From: Pyxidicoccus sp. MSG2
GTDB lineage: Bacteria > Myxococcota > Myxococcia > Myxococcales > Myxococcaceae
Length of the DNA: 64,000 bases
Reading direction: 5' to 3'
Assembly: GCF_026626705.1 (NCBI RefSeq)
Contig: NZ_JAPNKC010000001.1
Span: 992,001-1,056,000, forward strand
Numbering within the stretch: the stretch's first letter is position 1; every line of letters starts with the position of its first letter. A model generated the notes under the pieces. It made no database searches and was not told the DNA's origin. It worked only from the letters and a program-made list of their open reading frames with translations. This document shows, one piece after another, positions 53,145-60,728 of the stretch. Both the position numbers and the translations under genes were made by a program.

Positions 53145-56100
53145 GCCGCGCCTCCCACTCCCCCTTCCTGGAGATGTCTCCCTTGAGCCTGAAGAACCTG
53201 GCGCTCGTGCTGTTCACCGGCGCCCTCATCCTGACGGGCTGCGGCGAATCCAAGCCTCCCGAGCAGCCGGTGGCGAAGCGGCTGGCCTTCACGGTGCAGC
53301 CCTCGCCAGCCGTCGCGGGCGCCGCCATCGCCCCCGCGGTGAAGGTGTCCGTCGTCACCGCGGAAGGGGCTGTCGTCCCCGGCACGCAGGTGACGGTGTC
53401 GCTGTCGTTGGAGGCCAACCCCTCGGGCGCCACCCTCACCGGCGCCACGCCGGCAGCGACGGCCCAGGGCGTGGCCACCTTCTCCACGCTCGCGCTGGAC
53501 AAGGCGGGCGAGGGCTACACGCTCGTCGCGCGAGCCCAGGGCCTGGAGTCCGCGACGAGCCAGCCCTTCACCATCACCGCCGCCCCCGTGGTGGCGCATG
53601 ACCTGGCCTTCACGCAGGAGCCCGGCGAGCTGGAGGCCGGAGGCACCTTCTCCCCGAGCGTGCGCGTGACGGTGCGCGACGCAGCCGGCAACCCGGTGCC
53701 CATGAGCATGCCCGTCACGCTGGCGCTGGGCGCCAACCCCGAGGGCGGCACCCTCTCCGGCACGCTCACCGCCAACACCACGGACGGCGTGGCGGTCTTC
53801 CCCGAGCTGTCTCTCGACAAGGCCGGTGAGGGCTACACCCTCGTCGCCAGCGCACCGGGCGTGGAGCCCGTCACCAGCGCCGCGTTCCGCGTGAAGCCGG
53901 GCAAGGCGAAGTCGCTGGCCTTCGTCGCGCAGCCCGCCTCGGCGGCCGTGGACGCGACGCTCGCCCCGGCGGTACAGGTGCGGCTGGTGGACGCGCACGG
54001 CAACACCGCCACCGGCGCCACCGACAGCATCACCGTCGCGCTCGGCACCAACGGCTCCGGCGCCACGCTGTCCGGCACCGCCACCGTGGCGGCCGTGGCG
54101 GGTGTGGCCACGTTCGCGAACCTCACCGTGGACAAGGTGGGCACGTACACACTCACCGCGTCTGGCACCTCGCTGGAAGGCGCCACCTCCAGCACCTTCG
54201 ACATCGTCGGCGGTCCGGCCACGCAGCTCGCCGTCCGCGTGCAGCCCTCGAGCACGGCGGCGGGTGTCAGCATCGCTCCGGCGGTGGAGGTGACAGCGCT
54301 CGACGCGAAGGGCAACCTCGCCACCGGCTTCACGGGCTCCGTGGTGGTGGCGCTCGCCGCCAACCCCACCAGTGACACGCTCCAGGGCACCCTCACAGTT
54401 GATGCTGTGGCCGGCGTTGCCCGCTTCAGCGCGCTGTCCCTGCGGAAGGTGGGCACGGGCTACACGCTGACGGCCACGTCCGCGGGGCTGGCCTCCATCA
54501 CCACGCAGCCCTTCGACGTGACGCCGGGCGAGGCCCGGGTGCTCACCTTCACCACGCAGCCCTCGCTGTCGGTGGTGGGCGCCGCCATCAACCCGCCGGT
54601 GGCCGTCACGCTGCGCGACGCCTTCGGCAACACGGCGACGTCCAGCACGGCGACGCTCCAACTCTCGCTGGCCAACAACCCCACGGGGGCCTCGCTCACC
54701 GGCACGGTGTCGGTGAGCGCCACCAACGGCGTGGCCACCTTCACGGGCGTCGGAGTGGACCGGGCAGGCAACGGCTACACCCTCTCCGTCTCCGCGCCGG
54801 GCATCACCGCCACCTCCATCGCGTTCAACGTCGTGCCGGGCACGCCCACGCGGCTCGCCTTCGGCGTGCAGCCCTCGGACGTGGCGGCCGGCAGCGCCAT
54901 CACCCCGGCGGTGACGGTGCGGGTGGTGGACGCGGCGGGCAACACCGTGACGACGGCGACGAACAGCATCACCGTGGCCATCGGCACCAACCCGGGCGTA
55001 GGCATCCTCAACGGGACGAAGACGGTGAGCGCGGTGAATGGCGTGGCCACCTTCTCCGGGCTGTCCATTACCAAGACGGGCGCCGGCTACACCCTCACGG
55101 CGGCCGCCACGGGCCTCACCACCGGCACCAGCGCGGCCTTCAACGTGACGTCGGGTCCGGCCGCGTCGCTGGCCTTCGACACGAATCCGCCCAACGTGGT
55201 GACTGCGGGCGTGGCCATCACCCCGTCGGTGAAGGTGAGCGTGCGCGACTCCTTCAACAACACCGTGACGGCCTCCACCGCGAGCATCACCCTGTCGCTG
55301 TCCGCCAACCCGGGCGGCTCCACTCTCGGCGGCACCCTCACCGTCAATGCGGTGGATGGCGTAGCCACCTTCCCCGGCCTCACGCTGGACAAGGTCGCCA
55401 ACAACTACCGCTTCGCAGCGGCCTCGCCGGGCCTCACCGGCAACACGTCCGCCCTCTTCAACGTGGCGGCGGGTGCGGCCAGCAAGCTCGCCTTCACCAC
55501 CCAGCCGACGAACGTCGTGGCGGGCACCCCCTTCGCCACCTCGGTGAGGGTGACGGTGCAGGACGACTTCGGCAACACGGTGACGACACCGGCCGTCTCG
55601 GTGGGCATCGCCCTGGGCAACAACCCCACCGGCGCGACGCTGGGTGGCACCACTCCCGTGACGACGGTCAGCGGCGTGGCCACCTTCGCCAACATCACCG
55701 TGGACAAGTTGGGCACCGGCTACACGCTGGTGGCCTCGGGGCCGTCCCTGACGGGCGCGACGTCCACCGCGTTCAACGTGACGGCGGGTGCGGCCAGCAG
55801 GCTCGCCTTCATCGTCCAGCCAGGCAACACCTCCGCGGGCGCGGCCTTCAACCCGGACGTGCAGGTGGCGGTGCAGGACGCCGGTGGCAACACCGTGACG
55901 GGCTCCACCGCGAGCATCACCCTGCTCCTGGGCAACAACCCGTCCGGGGCCACCCTGTCGGGCACCACCGTCGTCAGCGCCGTCAACGGAGTGGCCACCT
56001 TCCCGGGCGTGTCGCTGGCCCGCGCGGGTACGGGCTACACGCTCACCGCGAGCGCCACGGGGTTGACGGCCGGCACCAGCGCCGCCTTCAACGTCACGGC

Positions 56101-56926
56101 GGGCGCGGCGAACCGGCTGGTCTTCACCGTCCAGCCCTCCCGTTCCTCCGTTGCCGTGCCCATCAGCCCGGCGGTGCAGGTGGCGGTGCAGGACGGCTTC
56201 GGCAACACCGTCACGAGCGCCTCGGACAGCATCACCGTGGCCCTGGGCAACAACCCGTCCGGCGCCACGCTGGCGGGCACGCTCACCGTGGCCGCCTCCG
56301 GTGGCGTCGCCTCCTTCGCCGACCTCACCGTCAGCGCGGGCGGCAACGGCTACACCCTCACCGTGAGCGCACCGGGCCTGCTGGGGGCCACCAGCGCGGC
56401 CTTCGACGCGGTGGTGGCGGGCACGCGGCTCGTCTACGTGGACCCCGTGTCCGCGGGACGGATTGCCCTGGTGCGCAACCCGGCCTCCACGAACACCACC
56501 GTGGTGCTGGACCTGGTGGCGCGGGAGGACCTCACGGGCTACTCGGTGGGCATGAACCTGCCGCTGGACACGGGCCTCGTGCAGGCCGGTGGCTCGCTGA
56601 TGATTCCGGGCGCGGCGCTGCCCGCGGGACAGAACCCCACGGCCGCCTACGGCAAGCTGCCGGCGACCGGCCCGCTGGCGGGGCTGCTCACCACCGGTCA
56701 GAGCCAGAAGGCCGCGGGTGAGGGCGCGGTGACGACCGACTCGGCCATTCCGACGGGCTCGGTCCTCTACACCGTGCAACTGGCCATCCGGCCCGGTGCC
56801 AACTCGGGCGTGGTGTTCGACGGCGCGGCGCTCGGGCCGAAGTTCCGCGCGCTGCTGCGTGACAGGCTCGGCACCGACATCGTGGATGGCAGCGGGTTCG
56901 CCATCGGCCGACTCGAGGTCCAGTAG
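53141..56926 (+). CDS. Lipoprotein with ten Ig-like repeats and cohesin-like C-terminal domain
   Basis: 1261 residues. The GTG start at 53141 has GGAGG six bases upstream and overlaps the previous stop by 4 nt. An internal ATG at 53174 is the alternative. Lipobox LTGC (Cys34). Residues 43-1094 form ten tandem repeats of about 105 residues, bacterial Ig-like/Big type, with the recurring LAFTVQPS...V.V.D..GN.VT, ANPSGATLSGT and GVATFxxLxxDKxGxGYTLxAS phrases. The last about 165 residues form a non-repeat beta domain starting TRLVYVDPVSAGRIALVRN, with TTVVLDLVAREDLTGYSVGMNL and VLYTVQLAIRPG. This order resembles cohesin domains, but similarity is only fold-level by eye. The protein would stand off the outer membrane on a long stalk. 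Coupled production with the dockerin-like protein suggests a partner pair (inference). Confidence 0.8.
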   Translation: MSRASHSPFLEMSPLSLKNLALVLFTGALILTGCGESKPPEQPVAKRLAFTVQPSPAVAGAAIAPAVKVSVVTAEGAVVPGTQVTVSLSLEANPSGATLTGATPAATAQGVATFSTLALDKAGEGYTLVARAQGLESATSQPFTITAAPVVAHDLAFTQEPGELEAGGTFSPSVRVTVRDAAGNPVPMSMPVTLALGANPEGGTLSGTLTANTTDGVAVFPELSLDKAGEGYTLVASAPGVEPVTSAAFRVKPGKAKSLAFVAQPASAAVDATLAPAVQVRLVDAHGNTATGATDSITVALGTNGSGATLSGTATVAAVAGVATFANLTVDKVGTYTLTASGTSLEGATSSTFDIVGGPATQLAVRVQPSSTAAGVSIAPAVEVTALDAKGNLATGFTGSVVVALAANPTSDTLQGTLTVDAVAGVARFSALSLRKVGTGYTLTATSAGLASITTQPFDVTPGEARVLTFTTQPSLSVVGAAINPPVAVTLRDAFGNTATSSTATLQLSLANNPTGASLTGTVSVSATNGVATFTGVGVDRAGNGYTLSVSAPGITATSIAFNVVPGTPTRLAFGVQPSDVAAGSAITPAVTVRVVDAAGNTVTTATNSITVAIGTNPGVGILNGTKTVSAVNGVATFSGLSITKTGAGYTLTAAATGLTTGTSAAFNVTSGPAASLAFDTNPPNVVTAGVAITPSVKVSVRDSFNNTVTASTASITLSLSANPGGSTLGGTLTVNAVDGVATFPGLTLDKVANNYRFAAASPGLTGNTSALFNVAAGAASKLAFTTQPTNVVAGTPFATSVRVTVQDDFGNTVTTPAVSVGIALGNNPTGATLGGTTPVTTVSGVATFANITVDKLGTGYTLVASGPSLTGATSTAFNVTAGAASRLAFIVQPGNTSAGAAFNPDVQVAVQDAGGNTVTGSTASITLLLGNNPSGATLSGTTVVSAVNGVATFPGVSLARAGTGYTLTASATGLTAGTSAAFNVTAGAANRLVFTVQPSRSSVAVPISPAVQVAVQDGFGNTVTSASDSITVALGNNPSGATLAGTLTVAASGGVASFADLTVSAGGNGYTLTVSAPGLLGATSAAFDAVVAGTRLVYVDPVSAGRIALVRNPASTNTTVVLDLVAREDLTGYSVGMNLPLDTGLVQAGGSLMIPGAALPAGQNPTAAYGKLPATGPLAGLLTTGQSQKAAGEGAVTTDSAIPTGSVLYTVQLAIRPGANSGVVFDGAALGPKFRALLRDRLGTDIVDGSGFAIGRLEVQ
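53267..56422 (+). repeat. Ten tandem ~105-residue Ig-like repeats
   Basis: The coding region consists of ten units averaging 315 bp. Units 5 to 10 are the most alike at the nucleotide level. Small indels occur between units, so this array is older than the FG-GAP array near 11 kb. Each unit is one Ig-like domain of the lipoprotein. Confidence 0.85.
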
Positions 56927-56937
56927 CGCTCCATCCC

Positions 56938-56973
56938 CGTCCCGGAAGCCGCCCCACGGCGCCTTCCGGGACG
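56938..56973 (+). terminator. Hairpin terminator after the Ig-repeat lipoprotein
   Basis: An 11-bp perfect stem, CGTCCCGGAAG (56938-56948) and CTTCCGGGACG (56963-56973), begins 12 bp after the stop at 56926 and has a 14-nt loop. No T-run follows. Position and strength make it a likely end of the 50-57 kb operon. Confidence 0.65.
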
Positions 56974-57162
56974 CGGGCACTGGCCCGGAAGGGCCGCTTC
57001 GTCAGCTTCCACCGTTCGCCCCCGTCTGTTCCGGAAGAGGACGCGAAATCACGAGAGACCGCCCGCTGGCGCACACCGTGTGCCTGGGAAGGTCGCGTCA
57101 GGACCCGCACGCGGCACCGTCGGATGAGCCCGCTGCCGCCACCCCTGACGAAAGGCTCGTGG

Positions 57163-58050
57163 ATGTCCTCCTCCCGAAACCCGCGTCGCGCCCATGCCAT
57201 CCTCTTCGGGCGCAATCCCCACCAGCACGACACGTTCGACGTGGAGGCGGAGGCCGCCGAGGCGCTCGGCATCGACACGTACCAGGTCGACCTCTGGACC
57301 CTGCTGTCCGGCAATGCCTCCCGCGCGCTGGCCGCCGTGCCGGAGCGGGGCGAGCTCCAATTGCTCTACCGGGGGTGGATGCTCACCGAGGAAGAGTACG
57401 CCGCGCTCGACGAAGCCGTCTCGGACATGGGCCACCAGTTGATGACGACGCCGGAGCAGTACGCCGCGGCGCACTACCTGCCGAACTGGTACCCGCGCCT
57501 CGCGCCCTACACCGCGCGCTCCGTGTGGATTGAGGGGACGAACGCGACGGAGGCGTGGCATGCGGCGCAGGCGCTCGGACCGGCGCCGTGGATTGTGAAG
57601 GACCACGTGAAGTCGGCGAAGGAGCGCTGGGCGGAGGCCTGCTTCGTCCCGGCCGGCGCCACGCGCGAGGACTTCGAGCGCACCTGCGCCAACCTGCTCG
57701 AGGAGCGCGGGGACCGCTTCGAGCGCGGCTTCGTGGTGCGCCGCTACCTTCCGCTGAAGACCTTCGGCCGGACGCCCGCCGGTCCCGCGCACCTGGAGTT
57801 CCGGCTGTTCTTCGGGCGGGGCCGCCTGCTCGCCGCCGAGCCGTACCATGACTTCGACGTGGAGGTGCCCGACTTCACCGCCTTCGAGCCGCTCGGCCGG
57901 CGAATCGACGCGCGCTTCTTCACCCTGGACGTCGCCATGCTGGAGGACGGCGGTTGGGCCGTCGTCGAGGTGAATGACGGCGGCGTCTCCGGCCTGCCTC
58001 CCAGCCTGGACCCGCGAGAGCTCTTCGCGGCGCTCCTCCGGGCCGGGTAG
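57163..58050 (+). CDS. ATP-grasp domain protein
   Basis: 295 residues from the ATG at 57163. An in-frame ATG at 57124 is less likely. Matches the small ATP-grasp/DUF4343-type family: an N-terminal pre-ATP-grasp half (AILFGRNPHQHDTFDVEAEAAEALGIDTYQVDL), then APWIVKDHVKSAKERWAEACFVP with the ATP-binding lysine, FVVRRYLPLKTFG, HLEFRLFFGRGRLLAAEPYHD, and a C-terminal WAVVEVNDGGVSGLPP with the Mg-binding Glu/Asn pair. Cytoplasmic ligase of unknown substrate; members sometimes modify peptides. Monocistronic, as judged by hairpins on both sides. Confidence 0.8.
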   Translation: MSSSRNPRRAHAILFGRNPHQHDTFDVEAEAAEALGIDTYQVDLWTLLSGNASRALAAVPERGELQLLYRGWMLTEEEYAALDEAVSDMGHQLMTTPEQYAAAHYLPNWYPRLAPYTARSVWIEGTNATEAWHAAQALGPAPWIVKDHVKSAKERWAEACFVPAGATREDFERTCANLLEERGDRFERGFVVRRYLPLKTFGRTPAGPAHLEFRLFFGRGRLLAAEPYHDFDVEVPDFTAFEPLGRRIDARFFTLDVAMLEDGGWAVVEVNDGGVSGLPPSLDPRELFAALLRAG

Positions 58051-58070
58051 CCGGGCGCACGGCGATTTCC

Positions 58071-58090
58071 GGGCGGCTGACAAACCGCCC
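58071..58090. terminator. Weak hairpin between convergent genes
   Basis: GGGCGG (58071-58076) pairs with CCGCCC (58085-58090) around an 8-nt loop in the 72-bp gap between the ATP-grasp stop and the stop of the convergent CARDB-like lipoprotein. The stem is short and no T-run is present, so confidence is low. Confidence 0.35.
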
Positions 58091-58122
58091 CCATGAGCTG
58101 TCCCCAACATCATGAAGCACGG

Positions 58123-58890
58123 TCACTCGTCTTCGACCGTGCCGTAGCCACCCGGGGCGAGGATGGTGCTGCACGGCGACGCGTTGTCGACGAAATCGAC
58201 CACCTTGACCGAGTAGCTGCTCGACGGAGTGCCCGACAGATCAATCGGCATGTAGCAGTAGGACTGCGAGGTGACGATCGACTCCGCCACCGGCATGCCC
58301 TCGCAGCTCTCGCCGCTGTAGACGTAGACGAGGTCGTTCATCTCTGAGGTGACCTCCAGGACCATGTTCCCCGTGGAGTACTCGCTGGACACCCACTTCA
58401 GTACCGGCCGGGGCGGCGCATGGAAGTCCACGTGGAATGAGCCCACCCCCACGCGAGCGTTGTTGCCCTCCCGGCCCTCGCTGACCCGCAGGTCCACATC
58501 CGCGAGCGCGACCAGGTGATAGCTCCCATCCGGGACATCCGGCCTCGCCACCAACGTGCTCACGTCCTGGCAGGCCCCCGCACGCACGAAGATCGGCTCG
58601 GTCGTGGCCACCCATTTGTCGAACGGCTCGAAGGTGTTGCTGTAGGAGAAGTAGAAGGAGACCTCGGTGCTGCCATCGGTGTCGCCCCGATTGCAGAGCA
58701 ACGCCCGCAGCGGCCCCCTCGCTCTCGGTGACAGCTCGGAGGGGCCCGTCACGGTGGAGAACTCGAAGTCCGGCCGGCCCGGGATGAGCTCCTCCGCTTC
58801 CGGAGCGCCAGGCTCTTCCGGAGAGGGAGCTTCAGAACAACCCACGAGGGTTCCGATGAGAGCACCCAGCAACGACCAATACAGCTTCAT
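58123..58890 (-). CDS. Lipoprotein with CARDB-like domain
   Basis: 255 residues, lipobox LVGC (Cys18). An acidic Pro/Glu linker is followed by a beta-sandwich with the CARDB pattern: FEFSTVTGPSELSPRARGPLRALLCNRGDTDGSTEVSFYFSYS, then DGSYHLVALADVDLRVSEGREGNNARVG. The N-terminal asparagine-glycine turn and late EGNN are typical of cell-adhesion-related CARDB domains. The C-terminal 90 residues form a second unassigned beta domain with two cysteines (CEGMPV, YCYMPIDLSG). Envelope role unknown. Its leader shares a 217-bp region with the divergent small lipoprotein. Confidence 0.7.
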   Translation of the reverse strand: MKLYWSLLGALIGTLVGCSEAPSPEEPGAPEAEELIPGRPDFEFSTVTGPSELSPRARGPLRALLCNRGDTDGSTEVSFYFSYSNTFEPFDKWVATTEPIFVRAGACQDVSTLVARPDVPDGSYHLVALADVDLRVSEGREGNNARVGVGSFHVDFHAPPRPVLKWVSSEYSTGNMVLEVTSEMNDLVYVYSGESCEGMPVAESIVTSQSYCYMPIDLSGTPSSSYSVKVVDFVDNASPCSTILAPGGYGTVEDE

Positions 58891-59107
58891 GGGAGAGGCC
58901 TGCCTTCTGAGGTGAAGAACTCTCGATCGCGCCCCGCGCCCTTCGCCCCTCTCGCCCCGCGGACCCGACAGAGGTCTGGACGCGGAACCGGCGAATGAAT
59001 TCAGACCGTCTCACTCCGTGCTGGTCGTCGTAATGCATCATTCCCCGACTCGTCGGCTCCATCCTTTTCGAGGGAATCCTCCCTCTGGGATGAAGCCGGG
59101 AGCGCAA

Positions 59108-59398
59108 ATGCAAATCAGCACAGGGGTGAGCGGATTGCTGTTGGCCGTGGGGCTGCTGGTGGGGGGCTGCGGGGTCGATGACGCCACGGGTGCGCAGTCC
59201 AACCTCGAGACCCGGAAGGACGAGCTGCCGTCCTGCTACGGTCAGTCCTTCACGCGCCAATTCTACAGCGACCCCGGGTTCACCACGATGACCGGGCGGT
59301 GGGAGTGCTACTGCGGAGAGGGTAGCGCCTTCGTCTACGGGAACTGGCAGGCGGCGCCCTTCTACCAGGACTTCAACGTCCAGGACTGCCCCTGGTAG
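59108..59398 (+). CDS. Small Cys-containing lipoprotein
   Basis: 97 residues from the ATG at 59108, chosen because GGGAG lies six bases upstream; in-frame ATGs at 59018, 59033 and 59090 exist. Lipobox LLVGGC. The mature part is only about 70 residues with four cysteines (SCYGQSF, WECYCGEG, QDCPW) and many aromatics, suggesting a disulphide-stabilised beta fold, as in many small myxobacterial lipoproteins of unknown role. Confidence 0.65.
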   Translation: MQISTGVSGLLLAVGLLVGGCGVDDATGAQSNLETRKDELPSCYGQSFTRQFYSDPGFTTMTGRWECYCGEGSAFVYGNWQAAPFYQDFNVQDCPW

Positions 59399-59474
59399 GC
59401 TAGGGGCACGGGCTTCAAGGCACGTACCGGAGCGCCACGTGTCGACGCGGCGCTTCGGGTCCGGCCTTCGCGGC

Positions 59475-60011
59475 TCAGGCGACGCGAGGGAAGTCCACCT
59501 CGGTGCCGGCCACGACGTTGAGGTAGTTGGTGAGCACGTTCTGGGCGACGGCGGCCACCACATCCACCAGCTCCGCGTCACTCAGCCCCGCCTTGCGCGC
59601 CTGGGCAAGCTGCGGGCCCACGTCCGCGGCCCGCGTGCGGGCGATGGCGACGGCCAGGTCAAGGATGGCCTGCTCGCGCGGGTCCGTCGAGCGACCGGTG
59701 CGGAAGCCACTCAGCTCATCCGCCTTCACTCCATGCCCCTTCGCCAGCGCCGTGTGCGCGGAGAGGCAGTAGGTGCAGTGGTTCAGCTCCGCCACCGCGA
59801 TGGCGATGGCCTCCTGCGTGCGCGGCGACAGCTTCGCGCCCCCCATGGCGTTGAAGTAGCCCGCCACCGCCTCCAGCGCCGCCGGAGAGTGCGCGAAGGT
59901 GGAGAACATCTTCGGGACGGTGCCGAACTTCGCCCTCACGGCGGCGAGCGTGGGCTCGGACGCCGCGGGCGTGTTGGCGGCGGTGACAGGGGAGATGGTG
60001 GGCGTGGTCAT
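59475..60011 (-). CDS. AhpD-like carboxymuconolactone decarboxylase-family protein
   Basis: 178 residues from the ATG at 60009-60011 (GGAG upstream). Alkylhydroperoxidase AhpD/CMD fold: KMFSTFAHSPAALEAVAGYFNAM, LSPRTQEAIAIAVAELNHCTYCLSAHTALAKGHGV with the redox CxxC, and DVGPQLAQARKAGLSDAELVDVVAAVAQNVLTNYLN. Usually reduces peroxides or organic hydroperoxides, using the CxxC and nearby His. Divergently transcribed from a MarR-type regulator across a 115-bp region with two palindromes, so control by that regulator is very likely. Confidence 0.88.
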   Translation of the reverse strand: MTTPTISPVTAANTPAASEPTLAAVRAKFGTVPKMFSTFAHSPAALEAVAGYFNAMGGAKLSPRTQEAIAIAVAELNHCTYCLSAHTALAKGHGVKADELSGFRTGRSTDPREQAILDLAVAIARTRAADVGPQLAQARKAGLSDAELVDVVAAVAQNVLTNYLNVVAGTEVDFPRVA

Positions 60012-60053
60012 GGCGTGGCTCCGGGGACAGCGGGTGGTGCGGCAGGTCAAATT

Positions 60054-60070
60054 GGTATCGACTCGATACT
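60054..60070. promoter_or_regulatory. Palindromic operator 1, GGTATCG-N3-CGATACT
   Basis: A 17-bp inverted repeat with 7-bp arms (6 of 7 pairs match) and a 3-bp centre. It overlaps the -10 and probable start site of the AhpD-like gene, so binding would repress it. It is nearly identical to operator 2 and was found by eye. Confidence 0.7.
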
Positions 60071-60098
60071 AAATGCGTCGGACCTCCTGGCTTGTCAA
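60068..60098 (-). promoter_or_regulatory. Candidate promoter of the AhpD-like gene
   Basis: On the minus strand, a perfect TTGACA -35 (60093-60098) is followed 19 bp later by TTTAGT (60068-60073), a 4-of-6 match to a -10. The -10 overlaps the first palindrome, and the predicted start of transcription falls inside it, about 50 nt upstream of the ATG at 60011. Confidence 0.5.
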
Positions 60099-60101
60099 GT
60101 C

Positions 60102-60118
60102 GGTATCGTCCCGATACC
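60102..60118. promoter_or_regulatory. Palindromic operator 2, GGTATCG-N3-CGATACC
   Basis: A perfect 17-bp palindrome whose first base lies 48 bp from the first base of operator 1. It lies just behind the -35 of the AhpD-like promoter and ends 8 bp before the MarR ATG (60127), so it probably gives autorepression of the regulator. No ribosome site fits between it and the ATG, which suggests a short or leaderless transcript. Confidence 0.75.
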
Positions 60119-60126
60119 TTCTCTTC

Positions 60127-60699
60127 ATGGCTGTCGACCGCCTCTACGCGCTGCTCGAGCGCCTCGGGAACCTGCTGCGTACGGAGGAGCGGGCAGCGGG
60201 GCTGCGCCATGGGCTGCAGCCGGTGCACCTCCAGGCGCTGCGCTACCTGCAGTCGTGCAACCGCTACAGCAACACGCCCGCGGCTCTGACGGAGTACCTG
60301 GGGCTCACCAAGGGCACGGTGTCCCAGACGCTCCTGCTGCTGGAGGAGAAGGGGCTGTTGCGGAAGGAGGCGGACACGGAGGACCGCCGCGTCGTCCACC
60401 TGCACCTGACGGACGCCGGGCGCACGGTGCTGAAGGAGGCCATTCCCCCGGCGCTCTTCAAACAGGCGCTCGCGGGACTGCCGGGCGGGGGCGAGGCGCT
60501 CGAAGAGGCTCTCACCGGGCTGCTGCGCGGCGTGCAGGCGGCGAATGCCCAGCGGAGCTTCGGGGCGTGCTCCACCTGCAAGCACTTCCGGCGGGAGGGC
60601 CCGGGGCGCTTCCGCTGCGGGATGACCCAGGAGCCGCTCTCGCGCGAGGACAGCGTGCTGATGTGCCGGGAGCACGAGGCCGTTCCCCCGGGCCACTGA
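60127..60699 (+). CDS. MarR-family regulator with C-terminal cysteine cluster
   Basis: 190 residues from the ATG at 60127. The N-terminal about 140 residues are a MarR winged helix: LQPVHLQALRYLQSC, TPAALTEYLGLTKGTVSQTLLLLEEKGLLRKEADTEDRRVVHLHLTDAGR. The last about 45 residues add four cysteines, C-X2-C-X12-C-X15-C, followed by a histidine (CSTCKHF, FRCGM, LMCREHE), which is not part of standard MarR proteins and looks like a zinc or Fe-S site. It is divergent from an AhpD-like redox enzyme, with two identical-type palindromes between, so the cluster may sense oxidants. Stop is followed 29 bp on by the convergent DEIH helicase. Confidence 0.88.
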   Translation: MAVDRLYALLERLGNLLRTEERAAGLRHGLQPVHLQALRYLQSCNRYSNTPAALTEYLGLTKGTVSQTLLLLEEKGLLRKEADTEDRRVVHLHLTDAGRTVLKEAIPPALFKQALAGLPGGGEALEEALTGLLRGVQAANAQRSFGACSTCKHFRREGPGRFRCGMTQEPLSREDSVLMCREHEAVPPGH

Positions 60700-60728
60700 A
60701 GCGCGCGCTCAGCGAGGAGGCCCCTGCG

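Noticed and set aside
53051..56980. 1309-residue minus-strand frame opposite the Ig-repeat lipoprotein
   Set aside because: Starts and ends outside the gene limits and has no motif; the plus-strand protein has signal peptide and repeats.
60054..60118. The two palindromes as Rho-independent terminators
   Set aside because: They lie between divergent starts, are short (7-bp arms with a 3-base centre) and have no T-run; operator function fits better.
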